Assembly (NCBI GenBank): GCA_900618795.1
Contig: UYJD01000005.1
Location: 899,644 to 963,643 of the forward strand
Direction: 5' to 3'
Length of the DNA stretch: 64,000 nucleotides
Source of the DNA: Cyanodermella asteris
Lineage: Eukaryota; Ascomycota; Lecanoromycetes; Ostropales; Stictidaceae
Shown: positions 54,213 through 64,000 of the stretch, in pieces
How the letters are laid out: each line of letters begins with the position of its first letter
Position numbering within the stretch: position 1 is the first letter of the stretch
Program-made: the position numbers and the translations under genes
Notes under the pieces: model-generated
The model's database searches: none
The model's input: only the letters and a program-made list of their open reading frames with translations
What the model was told of the DNA's origin: nothing

Positions 54213-54783
54213 CGCGAGGGTTTGGAGTCTCTTTCGATGATTTGGAGGGACGATAAGAAGAGGTGAGATGTGAAAGAATTTGCATGCTGCCCTTGGGCAG
54301 CTTTATATGTTGATGATGGGCCAAGCCTCTGTTCTCGTACTCATGACCGTACTGATCGGGCGATGACCCTTTCGGAATCAGATGCATTCTGATTCGACGA
54401 TCTATTGGCTAGGACGTGCTTGACGGATGGCCAAGAAGTTCGAGGGTCCATCAGAGGCTCAGCAATGGGATATGCGCTCTGTTTGAAGGTAAGCGAAACG
54501 GCATCGGCATGCCAACAGCCGACTCCATTGGCGAGCACTCCGAAGTCTAGGGTCGCATGGGCGACATGCCAAGGTGAGAAAGAATCTACTATTCACTCGC
54601 TGCTGGGGGCCTACGAGGGACGAGCAAGTCATCAGATCTGTGGAACACGTTGATACGCTGTGTGAGTTCAGGCTCTACTGTCCTAATATCTCTGCCTTGT
54701 CTTCCAGTGCTCGAGATTCGAGAAGCTTCACCCCTCGCATGTTCGCGGAAGGGTACAAGACCCTGGCTTCCGAAGCTGCCACT
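54213..54783. other. Intergenic region between the two six-cysteine genes
   Basis: About 570 bp containing the presumed promoter of copy A and the 3' UTR of copy B. No third copy was found here. Confidence 0.6.
54301..54308 (-). promoter_or_regulatory. TATA-like element upstream of small secreted protein copy A
   Basis: ATATAAAG on the minus strand, 89 nt before the ATG at 54212. The position suits a TATA box of a highly expressed small gene. No functional evidence. Confidence 0.4.
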
Positions 54784-55006
54784 TCAATACTCCTGGTAGA
54801 GAGTCAGTCAAAATTCCCGAAAACTCCTCGTCCAGACCGCTTACGCAGTAGCATGGTTGGCCATTGCCAACTCCTCCACAAGTGCCACAATCGAAACCGT
54901 CGATCGATTGGATACACCTCCCCCGGGTGCAGACAGCTCCAGTCGAAGGAAATTGTGCCAGAGCAGCAGGCACAAGGGCGACGAGAAGGAAGTAACTGAG
55001 CTGCAT
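54784..55006 (-). CDS. Small secreted six-cysteine protein, copy B
   Basis: Two exons: 55006-54845 and 54792-54784, separated by a 52-nt intron with a strong donor (GTAAGC) and a textbook branch/acceptor (TTGACTGACTCTCTACCAG), giving 56 aa. Signal peptide MQLSYFLLVALVPAALAQ. The mature part contains VCTRGRCIQ, FDCGTC and PCYC, with spacing C-x4-C-x8-C-x2-C-x8-C-x-C identical to copy A at 54033-54212. Reading through the intron gives a 92-aa form with two extra cysteines in a low-quality tail. The spliced form ends almost directly after CYC, like the paralogue, and is preferred. Function unknown. Candidate secreted effector or antimicrobial peptide. Confidence 0.7.
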
Positions 55007-56947
55007 CTTTGATAGAGAATGGAAGAACAGCAGTGACAATGGCAAAGTGTGTTCAAGCGACGACGATTTGAAGGACGAGAAAGGACGGCGAGTACTTATG
55101 AGAATGTTGAGAGCCGATGAGCGCTTCCCTGTTATCGTGTCCGTACCGGTGCTCACCGGTCAATTGCGGTGGCGTGGGGAAATAGCCTGTTTAGGCAGGA
55201 GTGCTGACAGATTCGTCAGCTTGTGAGACGCTAGCGATCCTTAAGTATATGCGTTCTGATCCTGATGCTGACCTGACAAGCAACTTGTGGTAGGAAGATT
55301 CTGTTTGAGCGCCGTGGTTGGAAGAGTGGTACAGATCCTTGTCCAGCGCCAAGTGCTCGGCGCATTGCCGTCTGACAGCCTCCACAGGTAGAGATGACTT
55401 TGCATAGCTTTTCACAGAGAAGGCAGTTGAGACTCGAGGAATTGGGTAGTTACACAAAGACTGAAGTGCGAACGGTGGGCTTCTTGGTGGGAGGTCGTCC
55501 CTGAGGAATCCCATCTCCAAGATCTGTCCCACTCTTTGGTATGCATCTCGGACGACCTTGGAATTCCCATGTAGGTGAGTCAGCTGATGTATGGCTTGGC
55601 TCTCAACACACTTGTCGCATTCGGAGGTGAATTATACGAGGTCGAAGTTCCACCCTTGTCATCGGAAGATATGGGCAAGATTCATACTCTGCTCAGGCAG
55701 GCCGAGGATGATCTTTCCCGAGACATGTTATTGTCTCAGTGCCTTAGCAGATGTGATGACCCCCCTGATGTATCCGGCCAGTGTAGGCAGACGCAAGTCG
55801 AACTGACAGAAGTCCCGACAGAGACACTCAATCGCCTGCCTACCTCGCTAGGTCCGTGGACACTATCCGACGTACCTAGAAAGGCTTGCGGCATGAATTA
55901 TTTCGCTGCTACTTACTCACGAGCTTTTGAAGGGATTCACAAAAGTGGCATGCAGAAGAGGTAGGAAAGTACGTCTGCAGAGGCTCCTGACAGCCTGACG
56001 TGTTCTGGAAGTTTACGTAAGCGCAGACTCCATATCTATCAGCCTTGTTGCTGAACCTCCCCCTTCCCTACGCCGCCCGACATTGGGGTTTGGAGCAGCT
56101 AAACGGCGTCCGAATGCACCTACCTGATCACAGCTCAACTTGCGCCTGCATACCCCCACGAAGACGCGTAATGCCTTCAGGTAGGTTTTCGACTTTATGT
56201 TGTCTCCGAAAGATATACTTCGCGATCTGTCCAATACACTCTTGACGTGTTGCGCAACACCGCTCTCTTACCTTGACCGAACCCCATCTTGACACCTTAG
56301 GGCGCTTGAAGTGCCTGCCTAGAAGGCCATCATGCAGACTCGAAACCGAGAGACCAACGACTGCGTACTGAGACTCACTCAGCCATTCCGACTTCAGCAA
56401 AGCATAGCCCAGCATGGTTGTGTTTGAGGGTCATAAGACAGGACCCCGGAATCACGGTTCTGTGCACACCCGTTCTTCCAAGGCCCTCCCGAAGCCATCT
56501 TCACGGAAAGTCCCTCACGAATTCCACCATCCTCACCTCATCTCCTGCCAAAAGTCGCAGTGATCCAGCAGGGCTGAGAGTCGCCTCGCGTTTCGGGATC
56601 TGCAGGCTGTGACCGCTTTCGCGGCCATCGTGCATAAAAGGACTCTGGCAGAGCCCTGAGGACTCTCCGGCCTTTGTAGCCCACACCTACATCACAGCCA
56701 TTTCCATACTGTCACTGGTTGATACCCGCATGATGGTTGCCTACATATTGGTCTGGACTTGCAAGGCCGCGCGGCTAGCAAGATGAGATGTATGCTGGGT
56801 GTGGGATCATGCTGATGCTCATATACCTCCCCTCGGGCCGGCGTCCGACCCTTCGTCGGCTCCTGTCTTGGTCTTGCAGCTGATACGAGGTGAGAATTCT
56901 CTCGTTTTGGGCATATACGGCGCGTGTTTTTGGATACGGGTGCAAGG
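55007..56947. other. Intergenic region, no firm gene
   Basis: About 1.9 kb. A plus-strand frame from ATG 55587 to 55964 (about 125 codons) has no recognisable features, and I do not call it. No further six-cysteine copy, repeat or element was seen. Confidence 0.45.
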
Positions 56948-57928
56948 ATGAGGCTCTTCGTCGCAGGTCTTGTCGTGGCGACGATTTTCGGCAATTCGGC
57001 CCTTGCGAATCTGATGATGTACCGACAGTTTGCGCAATCAAGCCTTGTCGTGATGGTTGGTCCCGCAGGAACCACTGCTTTGCTCAAACCCGTTGGCGTT
57101 ACTACCACATACAGCATCCCGGGGTCGGAGACCACAAAGTCACCAGCAACCGCAGTAACCACGACGCTCTTTGGTATGATATTTTTCCTCCGTCCCAGCT
57201 ACATAGCGTATGATCAGGCGCTGAGTCTGTGCGAAGAGACGAAATGGTGGCATTCACCCAGACGTTGCTAGTGATCTTGCAGACAGCACGAAATATCTCG
57301 CAATAAGTAAGCAGGTCACTCGCCAACAGTCGCGCTGACTCTTTCTCCAGTAACCCCGTCTTCGCTACCAAGCACGAGCATACTACCCACTTCCGCACCG
57401 ACACAACCTGAAGGCAGTGAGGCGAACCCAGAGCTCCGCATATGGCTGGGTTTCGGTATCGGCCTCGTGGTCCTCTGCTTTGTAGCAATGAGCCACATGG
57501 TATACCACCTCTGCCTCAGGCGATATCGAAAACGCAATATGCCATCACAAACAACCACGAGACGGCCCAAGAACTGGCCCAAGAGGGGCTCAGTGTTCTT
57601 TCCGCGCTTTCTTGAAGAGCTTCCAGTTCATGAAGAACGACAAGAACTGGAAGCCATCCCGCCTGAGCTGCCGGCACCCATCTTCAGCCCAGGCTCGGCC
57701 TCTTTCGGCGTTGTACCGGGTGTGCATGAACTGGAACCTGGCTGGCAGCCCCCTCAGACGCCATTGGCACCGCATTCGTCACATTCAACACAGTCGCTGG
57801 GGGCCGCTGGTAATGGTCCGAAATCGCCGTCGACTGGGCTGCGGACGCCGGGTCATGGGCCTGGTCACGGAGTGAAGAAGAACAGAGCAACTAGCAGTCT
57901 TGGGAATGCGTTCCATATACATCATTAG
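56948..57928 (+). CDS. Single-pass type I membrane protein, wall-sensor-like
   Basis: Two exons: 56948-57173 and 57351-57928, with a 177-nt intron (GTATGA...TTTCTCCAG), giving 267 aa. Signal peptide MRLFVAGLVVATIFGNSALA. A short Ser/Thr-rich ectodomain follows (VTTTYSIPGSETTKSPATAV; TPSSLPSTSILPTSAPTQ). The transmembrane helix is IWLGFGIGLVVLCFVAMSHM, followed by a basic stop-transfer stretch (LRRYRKRN) and a 150-residue disordered cytoplasmic tail rich in Pro and Gly. This architecture resembles Mid2/Wsc-like wall stress sensors, but there is no Cys-rich head domain, so no family is assigned. Intron removal is required to join the ectodomain to the membrane helix. Confidence 0.65.
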
Positions 57929-58013
57929 CATATCACAATAGTATCAGGCCTGGTCGCTTATTGATCCGAGCTAGCTTGTGGTCCCGACCCTGGTAAAAAA
58001 AATTAAAAAAAAC

Positions 58014-58628
58014 TTTGCGCATGGAGCAGTCGAAGGAATCGACGACCTCGACCTCGACATCTCGGAATGCCGCTGAACAGAGCACCGTGACCAGACCTTC
58101 TGACCCCGATGCGGATGCCGCCGCAGCGAGATTCAGGAACGAGTTCTCCTAAATTTGGTGCATTCTCGGGGCCTGCTCTAGCCAATCATGGCCGTCTTGG
58201 GAGTGTTGTATCATGCACAGCAAGTCGATCCAGATGAAGCTGATGCCGAGATCATGACACAGGTATATTGCTTCTCGAAACGTGCGCGTGAGCTCGGAGA
58301 GTTTGAAGTCCTGGTAGTGCCCCTCGAGATTCGGTTCCGTGAACGTCTTAAACTGTTCCTTACCCCAACGGTGGCTCAAGGTCGCGCATTGAGGCTGTTC
58401 CTTCCTTGAGAAGCTGTGAGTAGCGATCAGCCGTACCTGAACTCTTCCCGAAACTAATTTGATTTGGAGAAGCGGCTTTGGGGTGAAGCGATCGCAACAC
58501 GGCCGGTCCTTTGGACAGGTCGAACGATCGTGACAGTCGTCACAATCCTCCAGCCAGGTTTGGACAGTCTTCAGCCGGGTCGGATCCAGGCGGTTGGTGC
58601 ACTGCTCCCGAGAATATACTTGTAGCAA
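58014..58628 (-). pseudogene. HET-domain (heterokaryon incompatibility) gene remnant
   Basis: The open part (58628-58152) carries LDPTRLKTVQTWLEDCDDCH and the HET landmarks CATLSHRWG, KLSELTRTFREAI and LGISFIWIDLLCMIQ. A TAG at 58149-58151 interrupts the domain where a Tyr or similar residue is usual. The same frame then continues with ENSFLNLAAAASASGSEGL, again HET-like, before degrading into A/T-rich sequence near 58014. No ATG lies at the start of the open part, and the C-terminal half (usually several hundred residues) is missing. HET proteins trigger cell death in non-self fusion. This copy cannot encode a full domain. Confidence 0.75.
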
Positions 58629-59940
58629 AAGATCTGGCTGCCCCCTCGGTCAAACATGACATGTTCTCGAGGTCAGCAATCTCATCTAAACATAGCTGTG
58701 ATGGCGTAGTCGGCCAGTAACGTAGACGACGCACCTTCCAGTCACGGTCGTCGACATGAAGCTCTTGAGTCCGAGGGGGTCCGTACCAAAGTGCGGTTTC
58801 CGAGTCCTAATGTCGCAGAGAGATACTCATGGCATCGAGACGTTCGAAATGCGAATGGCTTTTCCATAGGTGGCATCGCAATGACAGCTTAGAGTCAGCG
58901 TCAAGGTCGAAGGACTAAACGCCACATCCCCGGAAAATGCACGTCTCTCTTTTGGTCCGGAAAAAGCCAGAATCCGCTTTGAAATTTTCCTGGGTTTGTC
59001 GACTGCGTCGGAAGAGGTCCTCTCCGGGATTGTGGTGGGTTTGGCTCTACCTCCTGCAAGGCTTTGACGGCAAATGCGATTGAGGCTGCCAACCACGGTC
59101 TGCAGAACTAGCAGATGCCCTCTTTGGTTACGTCAAAGGAATCGTTCTTCTTGAAACATGAACAGGTCATTGTTCGCCTGCGGAGCTCCCGGCTAGGCTC
59201 TCAGACGATTAATCAGGGCGCCAGCGCTCGTCTGACTGCCCTGCATTGCGGGGCCATTTGGGCGACAGTATCGCCGAGCCTCATCAACTTGACGACTCTA
59301 TCAAGTTGTGATCTGAATAGCTTCGACAAGCTATCGTCGCTCTGTCTGTCTGTCAGTCACGATTATCGCCCGAGCGTGAGGTGTCCACCCGTCATAGAAT
59401 GTTGTCAATCTGTATCCGGCAACCCAAGACGGGTAGGCAAAAGTCATGGCGTAAGTGCTTCAGCTTCTACATACGCTATTACCCGCAGGTATGTCTCGAT
59501 GAGTACCGTCATGAATATTTCGAGTATCTCAAAATCGGCAGCTATGCCGTTGCTCAATAACGCTCAGAGATATACTTGCCGCTAAAACCGTGACGGCTTT
59601 AATTACACCTTGCACCCTTTCTTTTGCCTCGCAAAATTCGGAACGGCTATTCTTCACCTTGTTCCACGAGCACCATCTATTATGAAATCCGACGTCACAG
59701 ACCAAAGCTTGGAAGTGAGCTCAAATCATATCCTTCATTTCGGCTATCAGTCTATCAGTAGGTTATCGAAAAGCAATCCCCGCAAACGACATATTTTAGA
59801 CTTTCGGCAAGCGGCCAAAGCATCTGTTTGCTTGGTCCACGAAACCATACACATTCTATCTCTCTTTCACCATCTCCCATTTTCGTCTCATCATCTCTCC
59901 AAACATTCTCCCATCTCTACTACGACGCAAAGTTATAATC
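58629..59940. other. Degenerate region upstream of the HET remnant
   Basis: About 1.3 kb. The minus strand may hold unrecognisable 5' remains of the HET gene (for example around 58640-59096), but no HET motif is visible. The plus strand before 59941 is T/C-rich and suits a promoter and 5' UTR. Confidence 0.4.
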
Positions 59941-61121
59941 ATGGCAACATCGAAACCAAATGTCTCCCCAGCAGCCCTCTCCTCCCTCCTCTCCGGGTCT
60001 CTCTTCGGATCCGCCCTGCTCCTCTCCGGCGTCTACTCGCCCGCAATAATTACCTCTCAGCTCTCCCTCTCCAATTTCCACATGCTCGAAGCCTTCCTCT
60101 CTGCCTCCGCAGTCTCCGCGCTCGTCGTCCTCGTGGCCGATCGAACCGGCTGGGCCAGATACCAGATCCGGGACCCCAGGAAACTAACCTTCAGCAACAT
60201 CCCTTACTCCGGAAATCTACTCGGTGGAAGTCTGCTAGGTGTAGGCATGGGCTTGACAGGTGCCTGCCCGGGGACCGTCCTGGTGCAGATCGCCACCGGA
60301 GTCAGCAGTGGGCTGTGGGTTGCGGCGGGGGGACTCCTCGCTGGTATCGTGTGGAGTGTGGCGAGGCTACACGTTTTGGCATCAGCAGGGCCTGCGGCGC
60401 CGTCTACGAAGTCTTGGTCGCATTCCGAGAAGACGGCCAGCTCGAAGGGAGTTGAAGTACGAGTCTCGCGGGACGACTCCAAGACGCTACAAGGCACCCT
60501 CCGCCTCTCCACGTCGACAGTCCTCTTAATCTACGAAGCCATGTGCCTGGCCATGATCCTCGCATCGCTGAACCTAGCTCCCAAATCCTCGTCCGCATCG
60601 TTTCTTCCACCGGCCATCGGTGGCGTCTTCATCGGTCTGGCGCAGGCGGCGACCCTGCTCATGACGCGCAAGACCGTCGGCGTCAGCGGCGCGTACGGCG
60701 ACATCGGATCCTGGATCACGAACCTCTTCGGCGGAAAGAGCAGCACCGCCGGATTGTTCTCGCCTTCCGTGCTGTTCGCGGCGGGGATCCTCGCGGGCAG
60801 CGCCGGCCTTGCGTCGTGGAGGCCGGACGTTCTGCTACGGGGTGGCGAGATGGCGAGCCCGGGGCCGGCGAGGGCTTTTGTCGGTGGAATCGCGAGTATC
60901 CTGGGGGCGAGCATCGCAGGTGGAGTAAGTACATGTGCCCTCAAAAAAAAAAAAAAAAAAATTTGGCTCACCTCGACGACGAAGGAATGCTGACGATGCG
61001 ACAAATGTAGTGTACGAGCGGGCATGGGATTTCGGGGATGGCGATGTTCTCGACGGCGAGCTTCTTGACGGTCGCGGCTATGTTTGGCGGCGGAATACTG
61101 ACTATGAAGGCCCTGGCGTGA
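59941..61121 (+). CDS. YeeE/YedE-type (DUF395) sulfur-compound transporter-like membrane protein
   Basis: Two exons: 59941-60924 and 61011-61121, with an 86-nt intron (GTAAGT...AATGTAG) containing an A run of about 19, giving 364 aa. Many hydrophobic helices are visible. The first half contains GVGMGLTGACPGTVLVQ, the signature GxGxxxxGACPG. The second half contains GVFIGLAQAATLL and, only in exon 2, CTSGHGISGMAMFSTASFL. The two cysteine motifs belong to the two symmetrical halves of this family, whose bacterial members take up thiosulfate. The substrate in fungi is unproven. Reading through the intron gives a Lys-rich tail and loses the second cysteine motif, so splicing is certain in principle. 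Confidence 0.88.
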
Positions 61122-61774
61122 GAGCTGCCATTAGCTCGATTGCGAAATTTGATGGGTTGCGATAATGAGCCAGCAGCGGCCTCTGCGTCGGGCATTAATT
61201 TGATGTGATTGTTTTTGCATGGCTTCCGATGACTGTCCATGTGGCGGCCCAAGGCGAGGATGGTGGCATTCGACATGCAAGCCACCAAGCAAGGGATGGG
61301 ATGGGATGTACTCGTGGCCACGGGCGCGAATCTCGTCGCACAAACGCCATGCAGAGCAGATCTCAACGACACATGGGTACAGAATCAACTTCCGTCTTCG
61401 CAGGCCACCTCATGCAATTGCTACGATGATAACCTCATATACTGTTAGTCCGTTATACATTGTCAATACGAGAGACACAGTTTAAGAATCATGTCACTTC
61501 AAGTAAACACATTGGGGGAAAGGTTTTATGGTCAGGAAATTGATTTGAACTAGAAAGAATCCATCGCACCATCCGAATCCTTCATTCCCTCTCCCATTAT
61601 TTTATAAGTTTTCCTTCTCCACGTGTCCAGAAGATTCGGACAGTCTCATTGGTTCTTCTTCCCCAGAAGCAAGCGCGGGATTGGGTATAATCCAAAAATC
61701 ATTACTCCCTCACTGATGCTTCCCCCAGCTGTGTATAGACATGAATGCGTTCAGCAGATCTTGGGCGAAAATGC
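61122..61774. other. Convergent intergenic region
   Basis: About 650 bp between the transporter and the GPI protein. No gene or repeat. Confidence 0.6.
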
Positions 61775-62368
61775 TTAGAGCATCATGGCGACAGCAGCAG
61801 CGACGGCAAGGCCGCCGAAAGCAGGGCCGGCCTTGATGGCGGCACCGGTGGCGATCGGGGTGCTGCCGGTGACGATCTTGGAGGAGGCGGCAGGGGCGGA
61901 AGCAGAGGGCGAAGCGGCACCGCCAGTGGGGACCGGGACAACCGGGACGGCGGACTTGGAGCCGACCGGGGCGGTGTAGGTCTGGGGCTGGCCGGGAACG
62001 ACCGGGACGTTGGTGGCCGGGGCGCTGGAGACAGCGGCGGCGCTGGACGGGCAGACGGTGGTGGCAACGATGGTGGTGGCCGGAGCTGGGGGAGCAGCGG
62101 TGGGCGAGGCGGGCGCCGGGGGAGCAGCGGTGGCAGTGACCGGGCAGATGGTGGTGTAGAGAGCGATGGTGTCGGTGACGACAGCAACGTGGGTGGCGCT
62201 CTCAGCCGGGCAGTTGGTGACAGTTGGCGCGCAGCTGGTGATGGTGCGGAGCTGGGTGGTGAAAACGGTGCTGGTGGTCAAGGTACCGTTGAGGACCTTG
62301 GCGACATCGGCAACCAGGGAAGCGGAGGCAACGCCAGCGACGGCGGCAGCAGCGACGAAGAACTTCAT
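61775..62368 (-). CDS. GPI-anchored, Ala/Pro/Thr-rich cell-wall protein
   Basis: Single-exon, 197 aa. Signal peptide [18 protein letters not shown]. The first mature segment has [20 protein letters not shown] and YTTICPVTA, a fungal wall motif with paired cysteines (four Cys in all). A long Ala/Pro/Thr/Val stretch follows. The C-terminus is hydrophobic ([14 protein letters not shown]) after small residues suitable for GPI attachment. Role: structural or surface coat protein, probably heavily O-mannosylated. Codon choice is strongly C/G-ending, as in highly expressed genes. Confidence 0.8.
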   Translation of the reverse strand: MKFFVAAAAVAGVASASLVADVAKVLNGTLTTSTVFTTQLRTITSCAPTVTNCPAESATHVAVVTDTIALYTTICPVTATAAPPAPASPTAAPPAPATTIVATTVCPSSAAAVSSAPATNVPVVPGQPQTYTAPVGSKSAVPVVPVPTGGAASPSASAPAASSKIVTGSTPIATGAAIKAGPAFGGLAVAAAVAMML

Positions 62369-64000
62369 TTTGATAGTGGGTTGGGATTAGGGAATGAGAC
62401 GTAAAGTCGTGTGGTGAAGTTAATAACTTGGTATTAGTGGTAAAAGAGCGTGGTTAACCAGAGGTTAGTTGGATTAGAGAGCGACTGCTGGGTGGGGAGG
62501 AAAGAGAGAAAGGAACGAAAGCAAAACGAGGTCGGACAGACTTATGTATGAGCATGAGCTAGCTCGGCAGAGGGAATACAATAATCAAAAGATTGGAGCG
62601 GTCTTGCCCCTGGAGCTTGTCCGGTTCTAGCCCGGGCGTCGCGGATGGAGATGGGCTCAGGAAGCTCGGAGCAGGACAACGGCAGGGGTACACCATGGAC
62701 ATACATTATTTCGATGGGATCCGGCGGCTGCTCGACACAGGCCACGACAGACGCGACATGTCAACGCGATGATTCGACGAGTCGCGGTGCGGCGACAGCG
62801 GCGACGAGTCGGACGAAGCCTTTCTCAGGGGCACGACAGCGAGATTGACTCGCCTGTCCGCTAGCTTCTGTCTTTCTTTAGCCGGCCTGCCCCATCAGGT
62901 CACGCTGCGTCGTAGCCGTAGTGACGGTTGATCCAATCACCGCGAATGATTCCCTCGCCTTCAGCCACATTCATTTCCTTCGTCGTGAGAAGAAAGCGCT
63001 GAGCTTTTGTGTGCTGACGCCAGACTGTTGCTGGAGAGAACAGTTGGTTGCTCGTACGGCGCCTGTTTTGCAACGTAGCCGCCCCATGACAGCTGACCAC
63101 ATACCATGTCAGAATGCTTGTCCGCCTTGGGAGATACACGCGGCGTTGGATGGTGCACGTAGCCTGTAGCTGCAACTGTCATCCCTTCCCCTATCTGTCG
63201 AGCTTGTGTATCGCCTCCCGAGCAGGCTGACCAGGAGCCGATAGCGACATGGTCCAGAGACATGCCTCGAACAGCCATCTTTTTCCGCCAGACTCGTGCA
63301 TGGTCCGCTGCTTTGCTCAGCTGGGACATTTGGGTTACCATGCTGCCACAGGCTAGCGGCATGGGAAATTGCACTCTTCCACCAAAGCGGCTATCCACCG
63401 TGCCGATCTGTCCTGAGCTCCGGCATGTTGTTTGCCCATCGCGACGGCGGTACGACCGGCCGTCAGTGACTCCTCTCCTATCATGTTTGCCGCGGAGGCT
63501 ATACCGCAAGCATCACGACCGTTCGCGAGCACTCTGTCCGCTTACAGGAGACCTGTAGGTCCGTAACATTATCGACCGTACAGAGCAGGCGCGACGATGG
63601 TCGCGAGATAGGCGTGATTACTGTCAGAACAAAGTCTCAACTGTGTCGGTCCGCATCCCAGCCGACTGCTGCTCAGACGAGCGTTACAGCCGTTGTATCG
63701 CTCCCGACCGTAAACTGGTGGAGATTGTTTCCCATGGTCGGTTGACGGATGCCCCAATAGTGTCGATCATTGCGAGCTCATCCGTCGCCAGATAACAATA
63801 GCGCATGGAGCTAGCCAGTGATCAACGATCTAAGGATTTCTTCGATCAGAGCCTCAAGATCGAAGATGCACCGATAGTAGATCGTGCATTTGACATGTCA
63901 TGTGGTGATCCCCTCCCTGGATATTTCTTTGTTGAAACTTCGTTGAGACAATCGGCAAGAGACACGCTCCTCTTGGGCCCACCGACATGGATTCTATCCT
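62369..64000. other. Intergenic region to the window end, no supported gene
   Basis: About 1.6 kb, with A/G-rich 5' UTR-like sequence just upstream of the GPI gene. Overlapping short frames on both strands (for example 62961-63509 minus) show no domain, signal or repeat structure. Confidence 0.45.

Noticed and set aside
55587-55964. About 125-codon plus-strand frame in the gap after the six-cysteine genes
   Set aside because: Composition is not clearly coding and there is no family. Left as unannotated gap.
60543-61010. Arg-rich alternative frame inside the YeeE-type gene
   Set aside because: Overlaps membrane-helix coding sequence and includes the intron A run. No protein-like features.
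61745-62404. 219-codon plus-strand Gly/Asp-rich frame over the GPI protein
   Set aside because: It is the antisense shadow of Ala/Pro/Thr codons. The minus frame has a signal peptide and GPI tail.
1-64000. Biosynthetic gene cluster or bacterial-type operon
   Set aside because: No polyketide/peptide synthase, terpene cyclase or linked tailoring set is present. Genes are individually promoted on both strands.

Overview
This window is eukaryotic nuclear DNA from a filamentous ascomycete (Pezizomycotina). The evidence is monocistronic genes on both strands, short spliceosomal introns (47-180 nt in most cases, with GT...AG ends and recognisable branch sites), and fungal-only families (LCL2, Ugo1, Sec72, Opi1, Urc4, WSC/DUF1996, Mn-lipoxygenase, TNT-type NADase, HET domain, GPI wall protein). 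Protein style and gene content suggest a Dothideomycete of the Capnodiales/Mycosphaerellales type, but that placement is an inference. I see no bacterial-style operon, CRISPR array, rRNA gene, complete tRNA or intact transposon.

Layout. 0-6 kb: the 3' end of an unidentified gene, LCL2 (ER quality control), a membrane-anchored AMP-binding pseudoenzyme, mitochondrial ferredoxin YAH1 and the mitochondrial fusion factor UGO1. 7-13 kb: a large secreted DUF1996 + 4xWSC protein, a 12-bp minisatellite and a secreted ferritin-like Rds1-type protein. 13-20 kb: EMC4 (three exons), an AP-2 type adaptor beta subunit with a 27-nt first exon, SEC72 and a degenerate Nudix protein. 20-30 kb: a secreted manganese lipoxygenase, a disordered orphan membrane protein, a secreted type-B carboxylesterase and a TNT-type NADase gene whose frame is broken by a 16-bp tandem duplication. 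31-43 kb: an orphan protein, OPI1 (phospholipid gene repressor), URC4 (uracil catabolism) and a glutathione S-transferase. 43-53 kb: a decayed short-chain dehydrogenase pseudogene, a 1245-aa PH+LRR protein and a repeat-bearing orphan gene interrupted by one TAG. 54-62 kb: two neighbouring small secreted proteins with an identical six-cysteine spacing, a single-pass membrane protein, a HET-domain pseudogene, a YeeE/YedE-type transporter and a GPI-anchored wall protein. The last 1.6 kb holds nothing I can support.

How the genes relate. They do not form a biosynthetic cluster. The housekeeping genes are enriched for ER and membrane biology (LCL2, EMC4, SEC72, OPI1, AP-2 beta) and mitochondria (YAH1, UGO1). 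The accessory genes are mostly secreted or surface proteins, plus three decaying genes (NADase, SDR, HET). The best candidate for something undescribed is the six-cysteine pair at 54.0-55.0 kb.

Intron boundaries were placed by hand from splice signals and reading-frame continuity. Homology calls rest on recalled family sequence features, not on a search.
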